64,000 nucleotides of DNA, from assembly GCA_947493955.1 (NCBI GenBank), contig CANLSQ010000002.1:496001-560000 (forward strand), written 5' to 3'. Each line of letters starts with the position of its first letter. The first letter of the stretch is position 1. The stretch comes from an uncultured Sphingomonadaceae bacterium. Its GTDB lineage: Bacteria; Pseudomonadota; Alphaproteobacteria; Sphingomonadales; Sphingomonadaceae. The position numbers and the translations under genes are program-made. A model generated the notes under the pieces. It had not been told where the DNA came from and made no database searches. It saw only the letters and a list, made by a program, of their open reading frames with translations. This document shows positions 26,884 through 36,009 of the stretch, piece after piece.

Positions 26884-27818
26884 GTTGTTCCCAGATGCTG
26901 ACGGCCTTCCCGTGCCGCCCTTTCCACCTGACGCTGTCGTTCGCGATAGCGTTCGCGCTGTTCGTCCGTGCGACTGTCATAGCAATGGGGACAGGCCTCT
27001 CCCGGAACATATTTATCGGATGCGCGCTCTTCGGCATTCAGCGGCATCCGGCACGCATGGCATTGATCATAGTCGCTCTCTTTCAGCCCGTGACCAACCG
27101 CCACGCGCTGATCGAACAGGAAACAATCACCATTCCAGCTGCTATTTTCTTCCGGCACATTTTCGAGATATTTAAGGATACCGCCCTTCAGATGATGGAC
27201 ATCATCAAAACCTTGGGCCTTCACATATGCCGTCGCTTTTTCGCAGCGTATGCCGCCGGTGCAGAACATCGCAATTTTCGGCTGCTTTTCGGATTTTTCC
27301 TGCAACTGCCTTGAAAAATCATCAAACCAAGCCGGAAAGTCGCGAAATGTCTCTGTGTCCGGGTTGATCGCTCCTTCAAAACTACCGATCGCCACCTCAT
27401 AGGCATTACGTGTATCAATCACGACCGTTTCAGGGTCCGCAATCATGGCATTCCAGTCCAGCGGGTCGACATATTCACCCTTGGCCCGTGCGGCATCAAT
27501 GCCATCGACACCCATGGTGACTATCTCTTTTTTCAGCCGCACTTTCATGCGCAGAAATGGCATATCCTCCGCATCAGAATATTTGACTTCCAGCCCGGTA
27601 AATTGTGGCTGGTTCCGCAGGAAAGCGATCAGCGCATCTATGCCGTCTGCTTCGCCCGCAATAGTCCCGTTAATCCCCTCTGGCGCAAGCAGGATTGTGC
27701 CTTTCAGCCCATTGGCTTCACAGGCCGCGAGGATCTCTGGCTTCAATGCAGCCGGATCCTCGACCACGGCAAAATGATAGAGCGCCGCCACCTTGTATGA
27801 AAAATTTGATTCCGTCAT
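26880..27818 (-). CDS. trhO: tRNA uridine-34 hydroxylase, rhodanese family
   Basis: Oxygen-dependent hydroxylase that makes 5-hydroxyuridine at tRNA position 34 (YceA/TrhO). The 312-residue protein has an N-terminal acylphosphatase-like domain (ILLAPEGINGTIAG), a rhodanese domain with the active loop CTGGIRCEKA, and a C-terminal cysteine-rich segment (CHACRMPL, CPHCYD). I use ATG 27818 to match family length; the open frame extends a further 106 codons upstream across the divergent pdeM gene and is not coding. The GST gene is coupled downstream. Confidence 0.92.
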   Translation of the reverse strand: MTESNFSYKVAALYHFAVVEDPAALKPEILAACEANGLKGTILLAPEGINGTIAGEADGIDALIAFLRNQPQFTGLEVKYSDAEDMPFLRMKVRLKKEIVTMGVDGIDAARAKGEYVDPLDWNAMIADPETVVIDTRNAYEVAIGSFEGAINPDTETFRDFPAWFDDFSRQLQEKSEKQPKIAMFCTGGIRCEKATAYVKAQGFDDVHHLKGGILKYLENVPEENSSWNGDCFLFDQRVAVGHGLKESDYDQCHACRMPLNAEERASDKYVPGEACPHCYDSRTDEQRERYRERQRQVERAAREGRQHLGTT

Positions 27819-27899
27819 GGCGCGCATATAGTCGGACCCGCCGTGAAATTCCAACCCTTCCCGCTTGCGCGCGCGCTCTGATCGTCGCATAGCAGACAA

Positions 27900-28640
27900 A
27901 TGGTTCCCCTTTCGTTCGCCAATCATCTGTTCCATGTGGCTGGCCCCGCGGCCTTGTACTGGCCGGTGCACAAGGCATTGCTGGTGGCCGACCTGCATCT
28001 TGAAAAAGCCAGCTTCTATGCACGCCAGGGACAGATGCTGCCGCCTTATGACAGCCGTGCGACGCTGGATGAGCTGGCTAGCCTGATCACCAAAACGGCT
28101 GCAGAGACGGTCTTTTGTCTTGGCGATAATTATCACGATGATGACGGCGAGGCACGCTTGGAGGGCGAAGCGGCACGCTTGCTGGAAACGCTAACCCGAA
28201 ACACGCGCTGGGTGTGGATCAGCGGCAATCATGACCGCGATGTAAGCGGCCTATGGGGCGGCGAAGTTATAACCGAATGGATTGGCGATGGTCTCGCTCT
28301 GCGTCACGAAGCGACGCCGGACACTGATCTGCCTGAAATTTCCGGTCATTTTCATCCTAAATTGCGCGTGCCCGTGCGCGGACGGCATGTGTCCCGGCGC
28401 TGTTTTGTCAAAGGCGAAAAGCATTTGATCATGCCAGCTTTTGGTGCGTTGACCGGCGGACTGGCAGCCAACCATAGCGCGATTGAAGAAGCTGTTGCAG
28501 GACCGGCGGAGGCGGTCATCGCACTTAAAGAAAAGCTTGTGTGCTTCGATCTCGGATTCGCGTCTGCATCATCCCGGTCGCAGCAGGAAATCACTCCAAA
28601 AACCCAACTCACATTACCACTGGCCATAGCCAATAGCTGA
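27900..28640 (+). CDS. pdeM: Ligase-associated DNA damage response endonuclease PdeM
   Basis: 246-residue calcineurin-like metallophosphoesterase. Metal-binding motifs: LLVADLHLEK, LGDNYHDD, SGNHDRD and GHFHP. PdeM-type enzymes are usually encoded beside a DNA ligase and the Lhr-like helicase and act in DNA end repair. Here the helicase lies 4 kb upstream and no ligase is seen. Divergent from trhO and 17 bases before bioF, so it probably heads the pdeM-bioF-bioD-bioA transcript. Confidence 0.9.
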   Translation: MVPLSFANHLFHVAGPAALYWPVHKALLVADLHLEKASFYARQGQMLPPYDSRATLDELASLITKTAAETVFCLGDNYHDDDGEARLEGEAARLLETLTRNTRWVWISGNHDRDVSGLWGGEVITEWIGDGLALRHEATPDTDLPEISGHFHPKLRVPVRGRHVSRRCFVKGEKHLIMPAFGALTGGLAANHSAIEEAVAGPAEAVIALKEKLVCFDLGFASASSRSQQEITPKTQLTLPLAIANS

Positions 28641-28657
28641 CTGCTAACAGCGCGGCG

Positions 28658-29800
28658 ATGCCCCGATTCGATCCGTTTCACCGACAACTGGATGCCCTCG
28701 ATAATGCAGGTCGCAAACGCGCACTGGTCACCCCTGTGGGCAAGGATTTTTCGTCCAATGATTATCTGGGTTTAGCGCGTAGTAGCTATCTGAAAGAATT
28801 GGCTCATAAGGCACTGGATAGTGGCATAGCGCATGGCTCTGGCGGGTCGCGATTGTTGGGCGGCAACCATCCGGAACATGAAGCACTAGAGGCATTTGCG
28901 GCAGGGCATTATGGCGCAGAATCCGCTCTGTTCTTCAGCACCGGCTATGCCGCTAATCTTGCTCTATTCTCAACATTGCCGCAAACCGGCGATCTCGTTC
29001 TACATGATGAACTGGTCCATGCCAGCAGCCATGATGGTATGAAGCTGGGCCGTGCAGAAACACAAAGCTTTCGCCATGGTGATCTGACAGACCTGACAGA
29101 CAGGATAGCCGCCTATCGCCGCGCCGGGGGCACCGGCACAATCTGGATAGCGGTGGAAAGCCTCTACAGCATGGACGGGGACCGGGCGCCACTGGCTGGA
29201 CTTGCCGAAATTGCCACCACCAATGACGCCGTCCTGATCATTGATGAAGCTCATGCAGTCGGCGTTTTCGGCAAAGGCGGGGTTGGTTTATCTGGCGCCC
29301 TGGAAAATCAAGACAATGTTATCGTTTTGCGTACCTGCGGCAAGGCCTTGGGAGTCGAAGGCGGCCTGATCACCATGCCGGTGGTGCTGCGCAGTTTTTT
29401 TATCAACCGCGCCCGGGCCTTTATCTTCTCAACCGCGCCCAGTCCGCTCACCGCGCATCTCGTGCACAAGGCGATAGAATATGTCGCCGAAAACCCGTCG
29501 TTGCAGACACAGCTGCAGGATCATATTGCGGTCGCTGAAAACCGGCTGGGTACGCTTTGCCCGTCCTCTCGTGCAGGCAGCCAGATTTTCCCCGTCATCA
29601 TTGGCGAAGACTGTGTTGCTGTCCAGATAGCGGCCTCTTTGCAGCAGAAGGGCTTTGATGTTCGTGCAATCCGGCCGCCGACGGTACCAGCGGGAACTGC
29701 GCGTCTGCGGCTGTCCCTGACGTTAAACGTCTCTCGGGAGGATATCACGGCGCTGGCTGACGCTTTGACCGAAGCGCAAGAAATGGAGAATGCGGCTTGA
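28658..29800 (+). CDS. bioF: 8-amino-7-oxononanoate synthase
   Basis: PLP enzyme joining pimeloyl-thioester and alanine in biotin synthesis. 380 residues, normal length. SSNDYLGLA, SGGSRLLGGNH, the DEAHAVGVFG motif and the PLP lysine in TCGKALGVEGG are present. Its stop lies within the bioD start codon region (TTGA overlap). Part of a compact bioF-bioD-bioA set; no bioB or bioC is in the window. Confidence 0.93.
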   Translation: MPRFDPFHRQLDALDNAGRKRALVTPVGKDFSSNDYLGLARSSYLKELAHKALDSGIAHGSGGSRLLGGNHPEHEALEAFAAGHYGAESALFFSTGYAANLALFSTLPQTGDLVLHDELVHASSHDGMKLGRAETQSFRHGDLTDLTDRIAAYRRAGGTGTIWIAVESLYSMDGDRAPLAGLAEIATTNDAVLIIDEAHAVGVFGKGGVGLSGALENQDNVIVLRTCGKALGVEGGLITMPVVLRSFFINRARAFIFSTAPSPLTAHLVHKAIEYVAENPSLQTQLQDHIAVAENRLGTLCPSSRAGSQIFPVIIGEDCVAVQIAASLQQKGFDVRAIRPPTVPAGTARLRLSLTLNVSREDITALADALTEAQEMENAA

Positions 29801-30423
29801 GCCAGAATTTCATTGTCACCGGCACCGATACGGATATCGGAAAAACCGTCTTTGCCGCCGCGCTGACCGCGGCGCTCGACGCCCATTACTGGAAACCGGT
29901 GCAGGCGGGTCTGGATGGTGAAACGGATAGCGAAGCCGTCGCACGATTGGGCGGCATTGCTCCCGGCAATATCCTGCCCGAGACGTTTCGCCTGAAAACG
30001 CCGGCTTCTCCGCATTTTGCAGCGGCAGAAGAGGGTGTCATGATATCCGCTGATGATCTACCAATCCCGCAAATCAATGGCCCCCTAGTGATTGAAGGAG
30101 CCGGTGGAGCGCTGGTGCCGATCAATGAAAATCTGCTCTATGCTGATCTGTTTGCGCAGTGGAAACAGCCCGCCATCATCGTTGCGTCAACAAAGCTGGG
30201 TACGATCAATCATAGCCTGATGACCATCGAAGCACTGCGGAACCGTCATGTACCCATATTGGGCATCGCTTTTGTCGGTGCTGAAATTGCCGACAGTCAG
30301 GATACCATATGTCGCATCGGTAAAATAAAGCAGCTGGGCCGCCTGCCGATTATCGATAATCTGTCAGCCCAATCCCTATCGGCTGCTTTTCATGCCCATT
30401 TCAATGTGTCGGACTTTATCTGA
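29797..30423 (+). CDS. bioD: ATP-dependent dethiobiotin synthetase
   Basis: Closes the ureido ring of dethiobiotin. 208 residues with P-loop VTGTDTDIGKT, KPVQAG, and EGAGGALVPI. It begins with TTG at 29797, which overlaps the bioF stop (TTGA) and follows a GGAGAA site; no ATG is available nearby, so the rare start is well supported. Overlaps bioA by 1 base (TGATG). Confidence 0.93.
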   Translation: MSQNFIVTGTDTDIGKTVFAAALTAALDAHYWKPVQAGLDGETDSEAVARLGGIAPGNILPETFRLKTPASPHFAAAEEGVMISADDLPIPQINGPLVIEGAGGALVPINENLLYADLFAQWKQPAIIVASTKLGTINHSLMTIEALRNRHVPILGIAFVGAEIADSQDTICRIGKIKQLGRLPIIDNLSAQSLSAAFHAHFNVSDFI

Positions 30424-31682
30424 TGACCTCAAAAATCTGGCATCCTTTTACACAGCATGGTCTTGGACAGGACATACCCGAGGTCGTAAGGGCAGAGGGT
30501 GCAACGCTTTACACAGACGACGGCCGCGCGATTATCGATGCGATTTCGAGCTGGTGGGTACAGACGCATGGCCATTGTCATCCCAAAATTGTCGGCGCGA
30601 TACAGCAGCAAAGCGCCCAGCTGGACCAGATTATTTTCGCGGGCTGGACGCATGAACCTGCCGAGCAACTGGCGAAGAATCTGTCCGGTTTTCTGCCCGA
30701 CACACTCAACCATATCTTCTTTTCCGATAGCGGATCGACGGCGGTAGAGGTTGCCCTGAAAATGGCGCTCGGTTTCTGGCATAATCAGGGTCAGCAACGG
30801 CACCGCATATTGGTCATGGATCATAGCTATCATGGCGACACGATCGGCGCGATGTCAATTGGCGCGCGCGGTGTGTTCAATGATGCCTATGCGCCGCTCC
30901 TCTTTGACGTGAGTTCAATTCCTTTTCCCGAACCGGAGGCCGAACAAGCCACATTGAATGCGCTAGCCGCTTTTTGCGCAGATCAGGACGACCCGCCAGC
31001 CGCGCTGATTGTGGAACCGCTGATTCTCGGCGCGGGTGGTATGAAAATCTATACGCCGGAAACACTGCGCGAGATGCAGCGCATCTGCAAAAGCCATGAT
31101 GTTCTGTTTATCGCGGATGAAGTCATGACAGGTTGGGGCCGCACGGGAACTGTTTTTGCTTGCGAGCAAGCTGGTATCACGCCTGATATCCTGTGCATGG
31201 CGAAAGGCCTGACCGGGGGTGTGATCCCGCTTGCGATCACCGCGGCGAGCGCGCCGGTATATGACGCGCATTTTTCCAAAGACCGCACCAAAACATTTTT
31301 TCATTCCAGCAGCTTCACCGCCAACCCGATCGCATGTGCTGCCGCCAACGCCAATTTGCAGATCTGGCGGGACGAACCGGTGCAGCAGCGAATTGATCAT
31401 ATCACCGAGAACCATGGGAATTTTGCCAAACAACTGGCCAAATATCAGAATGTCTCCGGCATACGTCAATGCGGTACGATACTGGCTTTTGAAATCAACG
31501 ATGCCAGCGGCAATTACATGTCCGCCATCGGCCCGGATCTGCTTAAGTTTTTCGCCGAGCGAAAGATTCTGCTGCGCCCGCTTGGCAACACGGTATATAT
31601 AATGCCGCCTTATTGTATTTCCGATGCGCAACTCGCGGCGGTCTACCGCGCTATAGAAGACGCAATCGTTCATTTTGCATAA
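30423..31682 (+). CDS. bioA: Adenosylmethionine-8-amino-7-oxononanoate aminotransferase
   Basis: PLP transaminase that uses SAM as amino donor to form 7,8-diaminopelargonate. 419 residues. Features: ISSWWVQTHGHCHP, FSDSGSTAVEVALKMA, ADEVMTGWGRTG and the PLP lysine in CMAKGLTGG, with HSSSFTANPIACAAA downstream. ATG 30423 overlaps the bioD stop. The antiporter gene follows 27 bases later. Confidence 0.95.
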   Translation: MTSKIWHPFTQHGLGQDIPEVVRAEGATLYTDDGRAIIDAISSWWVQTHGHCHPKIVGAIQQQSAQLDQIIFAGWTHEPAEQLAKNLSGFLPDTLNHIFFSDSGSTAVEVALKMALGFWHNQGQQRHRILVMDHSYHGDTIGAMSIGARGVFNDAYAPLLFDVSSIPFPEPEAEQATLNALAAFCADQDDPPAALIVEPLILGAGGMKIYTPETLREMQRICKSHDVLFIADEVMTGWGRTGTVFACEQAGITPDILCMAKGLTGGVIPLAITAASAPVYDAHFSKDRTKTFFHSSSFTANPIACAAANANLQIWRDEPVQQRIDHITENHGNFAKQLAKYQNVSGIRQCGTILAFEINDASGNYMSAIGPDLLKFFAERKILLRPLGNTVYIMPPYCISDAQLAAVYRAIEDAIVHFA

Positions 31683-31709
31683 CAGTCAAAAAAACGGCAT
31701 AGATTACAA

Positions 31710-33566
31710 ATGATTATTGTTGATTCGCTGATGGTGAAAATTGCGTTGATCGGCCTTTTGGGCATTGGCGCACAATGGGTCGCCTGGCGCACCGGCCGAC
31801 CAGCCATTGCCCTGATGCTGATTGTCGGCATTATTGCTGGCCCGATATTGGGTATTATCGACCCTGAACGGGACTTTGGCGCGCTACAGGAACCGATTAT
31901 CAAGCTGGCGGTTGCGGTGATCCTGTTTGAAGGCGGCTTGAGCCTCAATTTCCGCGAACTTCGCCAGGCAGGCGGCGCGGTGTTCATGATGATTTTCATT
32001 GCCGGTCCGATTGCCTGGATACTCGGCACAGGAGCAGCCCATTATGGAGCCGGATTATCCTGGGAGATTTCTGCACTGCTCGGCGGAATAATGATCGTTA
32101 CCGGGCCGACAGTGATCGGCCCGATGCTGCGGACCTTGCGCGTACCGTCGCGGGTGCGCAACGTGCTGAAATGGGAAGGTATCGTCAACGACCCGATTGG
32201 CGCGCTGCTCGCGGTCGGGATCTACGCCTATATTACCTATGAAGGTCCCAATGCGAATATTGCCTCGATCAGTATGGACGTGCTGGCGGCGAGTTTCCTG
32301 GCGGGCCTGATCGGCGCGGCTTTGGGTTATGCGATTACATGGCTATTCCCGCGCGGCCATGTGCCGGAATATCTGAAGGCGCCGTTTTTGCTCATCACCG
32401 TGATTGGCGGGTTTGTGCTCGCTGATTTGATCATGCATGAAACCGGCCTGATCACTGTCACGGTCATGGGTGTGGTTATGGCCAACAGACAGATTTATTC
32501 CAGCCAGGCGCTGCACCGGTTTAAGGAAGATCTGGCGGTTTTGCTGATTTCGGGGGTTTTCATCATCCTGTCAGCCACCCTGGACTGGGAGACCGTCCAA
32601 CAGTTCCAGCCGCAATTTATCGTTTTCCTTATCCTGCTGTTGTTCGTCGTCCGCCCCTTGTCTGTGCTGATCGCACTTCTCTTCAGTTCGCTACCCTGGC
32701 GAGAGCGGCTGTTCATCGCATGGATCGCGCCGCGCGGTATTGTTGCGGTTGCCATTACCGGTCTGTTTGCCATCCGTCTGGTCGACTATGGCCTGCCCGG
32801 TGCAGAGGCCTTGGTTCCGCTCAGTTTTGCAGTGGTTATCGCCACCATCTTTGCTCATGGTTTTTCCGCTGGCTGGGTCGCTGACCGTCTTGGCATTAAC
32901 GAAGGCAAGGGCGAAGGTGTCTTGATTGTCGGTGCCACCAGATGGTCCGTCGCCTTGGGTAAAATCTTGAAATCCCTGGATATCGACGTTCTGATCGCAG
33001 ACACTAGCCAGTTTGCCCTGCGCCGGGCCAGACATGAGGACCTGAAGACCCATCAGGGTGACATACTTGATGAGGCTCATAACGACCATGTCGAACTAGG
33101 CGAGTTCCAGCATATGATCGTTGCCACCGATAATGACAGCCAGAACCAGCTGATCACTGCCGACCTCGGCCCCGAAATGGGCTTTGACCAGATTAGCCGC
33201 CTGTCCAATGATAGCCGCGCCAAAGCCAATAGCAAAGTTGGTCATGGGCGGATTTTGTTTGAATCAGGTGCGGACTTTAACAGTCTGCTCGACCGTGAGC
33301 GCGATGGCTGGCGGTTCAGCAAAACAAATATTACCGAGGTCTTCTCGGCCGAAGAATATCGCAAGAATCTTGAATCGGGTGAAGAGCCCCTTGCCGTGCT
33401 GAAGGAAGATCGCCGCTTGCTATTCTTCGCCACCGAAGCCCGACCAGTTATCGAAGAGGGCGATATTGTAATCAGCTTTGTCGCGCCAGACACCCCGGAA
33501 GAACGCAAAGCCGGTCGCGCAGCCAAAGGGGCCGAGAAAAATGGAGCTTCGAAAGGCGAGAACTAG
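31710..33566 (+). CDS. CPA1-type cation:proton antiporter with RCK domain
   Basis: 618-residue inner-membrane antiporter. Residues 1-390 form about 12 membrane helices of the NhaP/KefB-type fold, including IVTGPTVIGPML and EGIVNDPIGALLAV (the ND pair of electroneutral exchangers). Residues about 405-520 form a TrkA-N/RCK nucleotide-binding domain starting VLIVGATRWSVALG, followed by a TrkA-C-like tail. Exchanges Na+ or K+ for H+; which ion is unknown. Its stop overlaps the yggS stop on the other strand by 4 bases (CTAG). Confidence 0.9.
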   Translation: MIIVDSLMVKIALIGLLGIGAQWVAWRTGRPAIALMLIVGIIAGPILGIIDPERDFGALQEPIIKLAVAVILFEGGLSLNFRELRQAGGAVFMMIFIAGPIAWILGTGAAHYGAGLSWEISALLGGIMIVTGPTVIGPMLRTLRVPSRVRNVLKWEGIVNDPIGALLAVGIYAYITYEGPNANIASISMDVLAASFLAGLIGAALGYAITWLFPRGHVPEYLKAPFLLITVIGGFVLADLIMHETGLITVTVMGVVMANRQIYSSQALHRFKEDLAVLLISGVFIILSATLDWETVQQFQPQFIVFLILLLFVVRPLSVLIALLFSSLPWRERLFIAWIAPRGIVAVAITGLFAIRLVDYGLPGAEALVPLSFAVVIATIFAHGFSAGWVADRLGINEGKGEGVLIVGATRWSVALGKILKSLDIDVLIADTSQFALRRARHEDLKTHQGDILDEAHNDHVELGEFQHMIVATDNDSQNQLITADLGPEMGFDQISRLSNDSRAKANSKVGHGRILFESGADFNSLLDRERDGWRFSKTNITEVFSAEEYRKNLESGEEPLAVLKEDRRLLFFATEARPVIEEGDIVISFVAPDTPEERKAGRAAKGAEKNGASKGEN

Positions 33567-34240
33567 GTTCGCGGGCCGAAAAGTGCGGTGCCGACACGCA
33601 CATGGGTCGCACCAAGCTTGATCGCGCTTTCGAAATCACCGGACATACCCATGCTGAGACCGGAAAGGTCATTTTCCTTGGCCAGTTTGGCGAGCAGTGC
33701 AAAATAGGGCGTAGGGTGCACCCCGGATGGCGGCACACACATAAGGCCAGGGACTTCAATGCCGGCCGAACGCGCTGACCGGAGCAAATCCGGCAAATCG
33801 CTGATCTCGCAGCCACCCTTTTGCGGTTCTTCACCGATATTCACCTGAACGAAACAGGGGATGCGGCGGTCCAGCTTGTCCATCGCCTTCGCCAGCGCCT
33901 TGATCAATGACGGCCGGTCAAGCGAATGGATCGCGTCAAACAGCTCGACGGCGTCTTCCGCTTTGTTGGATTGCAACTGTCCCACCAGATGCACTTTGAC
34001 ACCGTCAAACGCGTCACGCAGTGCTGGCCATTTCCCGGCCGCTTCCTGCACCCGGTTCTCACCGAAAAGCCTGTGTCCGGCTGCCAGTAGCGGCCGTATC
34101 TCATCAGCGGAGCGGGTTTTGGAAATGGCAATCAAGCGTACATCTTCAACCTTGCGCTGGGCGATTTTCGCCGCCTTGCTCATTTGCCCTTGCACCATAG
34201 CCAAATTCTCGGTGGCAAGCTTTTCGTCAGATTCCGTCAT
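33563..34240 (-). CDS. YggS-family PLP homeostasis protein
   Basis: About 225-residue PLP-binding TIM-barrel protein of the YggS/PROSC family, which buffers pyridoxal phosphate and affects amino-acid balance. LIAISKTRSADEIRPLLAAGHRLFGENRVQEA contains the PLP lysine near residue 40. GQLQSNK, FVQVNIGEEPQKGG, GLSMGMSGDFESAI and VRVGTALFG follow. ATG 34240 is used; eight more codons are open upstream. Convergent overlap with the antiporter gene and divergent from the thiE-like gene. Confidence 0.93.
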   Translation of the reverse strand: MTESDEKLATENLAMVQGQMSKAAKIAQRKVEDVRLIAISKTRSADEIRPLLAAGHRLFGENRVQEAAGKWPALRDAFDGVKVHLVGQLQSNKAEDAVELFDAIHSLDRPSLIKALAKAMDKLDRRIPCFVQVNIGEEPQKGGCEISDLPDLLRSARSAGIEVPGLMCVPPSGVHPTPYFALLAKLAKENDLSGLSMGMSGDFESAIKLGATHVRVGTALFGPRT

Positions 34241-34307
34241 TGTATAATGTTCCGCTTTTATCACATTCCCGATTGGCTATTCGCTGCCTATATGGCAGGC
34301 AAGATGC

Positions 34308-34865
34308 ATGCACCAGTCCTGGTTTTCCGATCTTTATCCGCAAATCTGGCTGATGACAGATGCACGCAATGACGAAAGTCTGGAAAAGTCCATAAAGGCC
34401 TTGCCGCGAGGCAGCGGGATTATCTTCCGTCACTATCATTTGGACAACGATCAGCGGCAGGAAAGATTCCAGGCAATCAGGGCTTGCGCAAGGCGCCATG
34501 ACCACATCCTGTTGCTGGCCGGATCGCCATCGCTAGCACGGCAGTGGGGCGCAGATGGCGTACATGGGCGGCAGTGGAAACGGCATCAGACCAACGGCCT
34601 GCTGCACAGCGCACCGGTTCATAGTCCCGGAGAAATAGCCATTGCGCAGCATCATGGCGCAGACCTCATGTTTCTATCGCCCGCTTTTGCAACGCGGTCG
34701 CACCCCGGACAAAAACCGTTAAACCGTTTGCAATTGCGGCGACTGATCAGCTTGTGCAGAAAGCCGGTGATGTTACTTGGCGGGATGAATGCGGTGCGGT
34801 TTCAACAGCTTGAAACATTGGGCGCCCATGGCTGGGCCGCCATTGATGGTTTAAGCAGATTGTAG
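34308..34865 (+). CDS. Thiamine phosphate synthase family protein (ThiE/TenI-like)
   Basis: 185-residue TIM-barrel protein of the ThiE/TenI superfamily: LMTDARND at the N terminus, SGIIFRHYHLD, GADGVHGRQW, a phosphate-binding segment LLGGMNAVRF and GAHGWAAIDGL. It is shorter than true ThiE (~210) and the pyrophosphate and pyrimidine contacts are not all recognisable. It may be a paralog with another role. Divergent from yggS and tail-to-tail (5 bases) with the outer-membrane protein gene. Confidence 0.75.
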   Translation: MHQSWFSDLYPQIWLMTDARNDESLEKSIKALPRGSGIIFRHYHLDNDQRQERFQAIRACARRHDHILLLAGSPSLARQWGADGVHGRQWKRHQTNGLLHSAPVHSPGEIAIAQHHGADLMFLSPAFATRSHPGQKPLNRLQLRRLISLCRKPVMLLGGMNAVRFQQLETLGAHGWAAIDGLSRL

Positions 34866-34870
34866 AAATA

Positions 34871-35614
34871 TCAGAAGCGGAACTGCGTTCCGACATAGAC
34901 AGCCTGGCTATCCTGGCGAGAATCGGTCAACGGAGCCATGCGGTCCCGCTCGTTCTTCAAACGAACGCCAGCGGTAACATCAAGATTGCGCGTCACTGAA
35001 TAGCTTCCACCCAGATCAAGCGAATAATCTTTTTCACTCGCTGTCAAAGCACCTGGAGCTGCACCAAGGGGCGTTTTTGCATCAATCGACAGACGCGGAT
35101 TAAAGCGGCTTTTCTTGCCTTTTTCTTTATCGCCTGAATCGATACCCGCACCAATTTCCGAAAGATCCGGCAGGTTATCAGCCAGCTTCTTAACTGGGAT
35201 AGCAAAGCTCTTCAGACCTTTGGCCGTACCAAGGCTGAATGATGTCGGTGTAATCTTGGCTGGCGTCAGCACACCTGCACCCGGCGCCGCGGACGCAACA
35301 TTCTGCCGAATGGAAATGGCATTGCTCGACGCGTCTTGCCGCACAACAACAGTTACGGCACGATCACCGCTTGTCGTTCCGCCAGCAGGCGTAAATTTAA
35401 ACTGGGTTTTGCTACCAAGCACATTGCGTTTGAAACTCGCAGCCAATTCAGGGTCAGCACCGGCAGTTGTGAAAGAACCGATGGAGCTCAGCGAACGCAG
35501 CGAAACCGCATTGCCTTGATCGGACAATACGCGGGCCAAAGCAGGAGTCATGGCAAGACCGGACGCAGCGAGTCCCGCTGCTAACCAACCCAAAAGATTG
35601 CCATTTTTCCTCAT
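34871..35614 (-). CDS. Putative outer-membrane protein, unclassified
   Basis: 247 residues: a signal peptide (LLGWLAAGLAASGLAMTPALA), a central region rich in Ser, Thr, Ala and Lys (FTPAGGTTSGDRAVTVVV, PAKITPTSFSLG, GDKEKGKKSRFNP), then amphipathic strands (YSLDLGGSYSV, LDVTAGVRLKNE) and a C-terminal VYVGTQFRF typical of outer-membrane beta barrels. I do not recognise the family. Mature protein may pair a periplasmic or surface domain with a small barrel. Preceded by 395 bases without a gene. Confidence 0.72.
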   Translation of the reverse strand: MRKNGNLLGWLAAGLAASGLAMTPALARVLSDQGNAVSLRSLSSIGSFTTAGADPELAASFKRNVLGSKTQFKFTPAGGTTSGDRAVTVVVRQDASSNAISIRQNVASAAPGAGVLTPAKITPTSFSLGTAKGLKSFAIPVKKLADNLPDLSEIGAGIDSGDKEKGKKSRFNPRLSIDAKTPLGAAPGALTASEKDYSLDLGGSYSVTRNLDVTAGVRLKNERDRMAPLTDSRQDSQAVYVGTQFRF

Positions 35615-36009
35615 GACGACGGTATTTCCCCTTGTTCGAGTCTTTCTATATCAAATTTTTCGCCGAGAGACGAGTCAACTTGCTGATTTTGTCCGATTTT
35701 CTTGATCTGAACATTTTCTGTTGCAGTTGGGTTACGGTTTTTCATTTCTTAAGCATATTATTTAATTACCTTAAGCTGAACAAAGGATTATCGATTCGCT
35801 CGCCTCGTCTCCGGCAATACCCGGCGCGCTGCAAAATATTCGGTATCCGCCCCATTCAACTGCCATTCACGCGGGACTTCGCAAGAGCGAAATGTTGCGC
35901 TTTGGCTTGCCCCTTGCGGCAAAGCAATTATAGAGAGCGTTGAAATCAGATTTACAGGCAGATGGTGCGATCCAAATATGCCGCCAGACTGCCAATGAGG
36001 AGCTTGTTC
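35615..36009. other. AT-richer divergent intergenic region
   Basis: 395 bases between the leftward outer-membrane protein gene and the rightward DUF3576 gene. It must hold both promoters. It contains T-rich tracts near 35630-35770 and a GCTTTG/CAAAGC inverted repeat (35899-35925). The small frames here look random; I see no RNA gene. Confidence 0.55.
35907..35934 (+). promoter_or_regulatory. Possible sigma-70-type promoter of the DUF3576 gene
   Basis: TTGCCC (35907-35912) and TATAGA (35929-35934) are 16 bases apart, about 75 bases before the DUF3576 start. They match the -35/-10 pattern only partly, and the spacer overlaps a small inverted repeat. Confidence 0.3.

Noticed and set aside
27819-28136. 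106-codon N-terminal extension of trhO
   Set aside because: Overlaps the start of pdeM and exceeds the family length.
30350-30361. Palindrome ATTATCGATAAT resembling a BioR box in the biotin gene set
   Set aside because: It lies inside bioD coding sequence and differs from the TTATCTATAA-type consensus; no site is seen before pdeM or bioF.
30963-31673. 236-residue leftward frame
   Set aside because: Antisense shadow of bioA.
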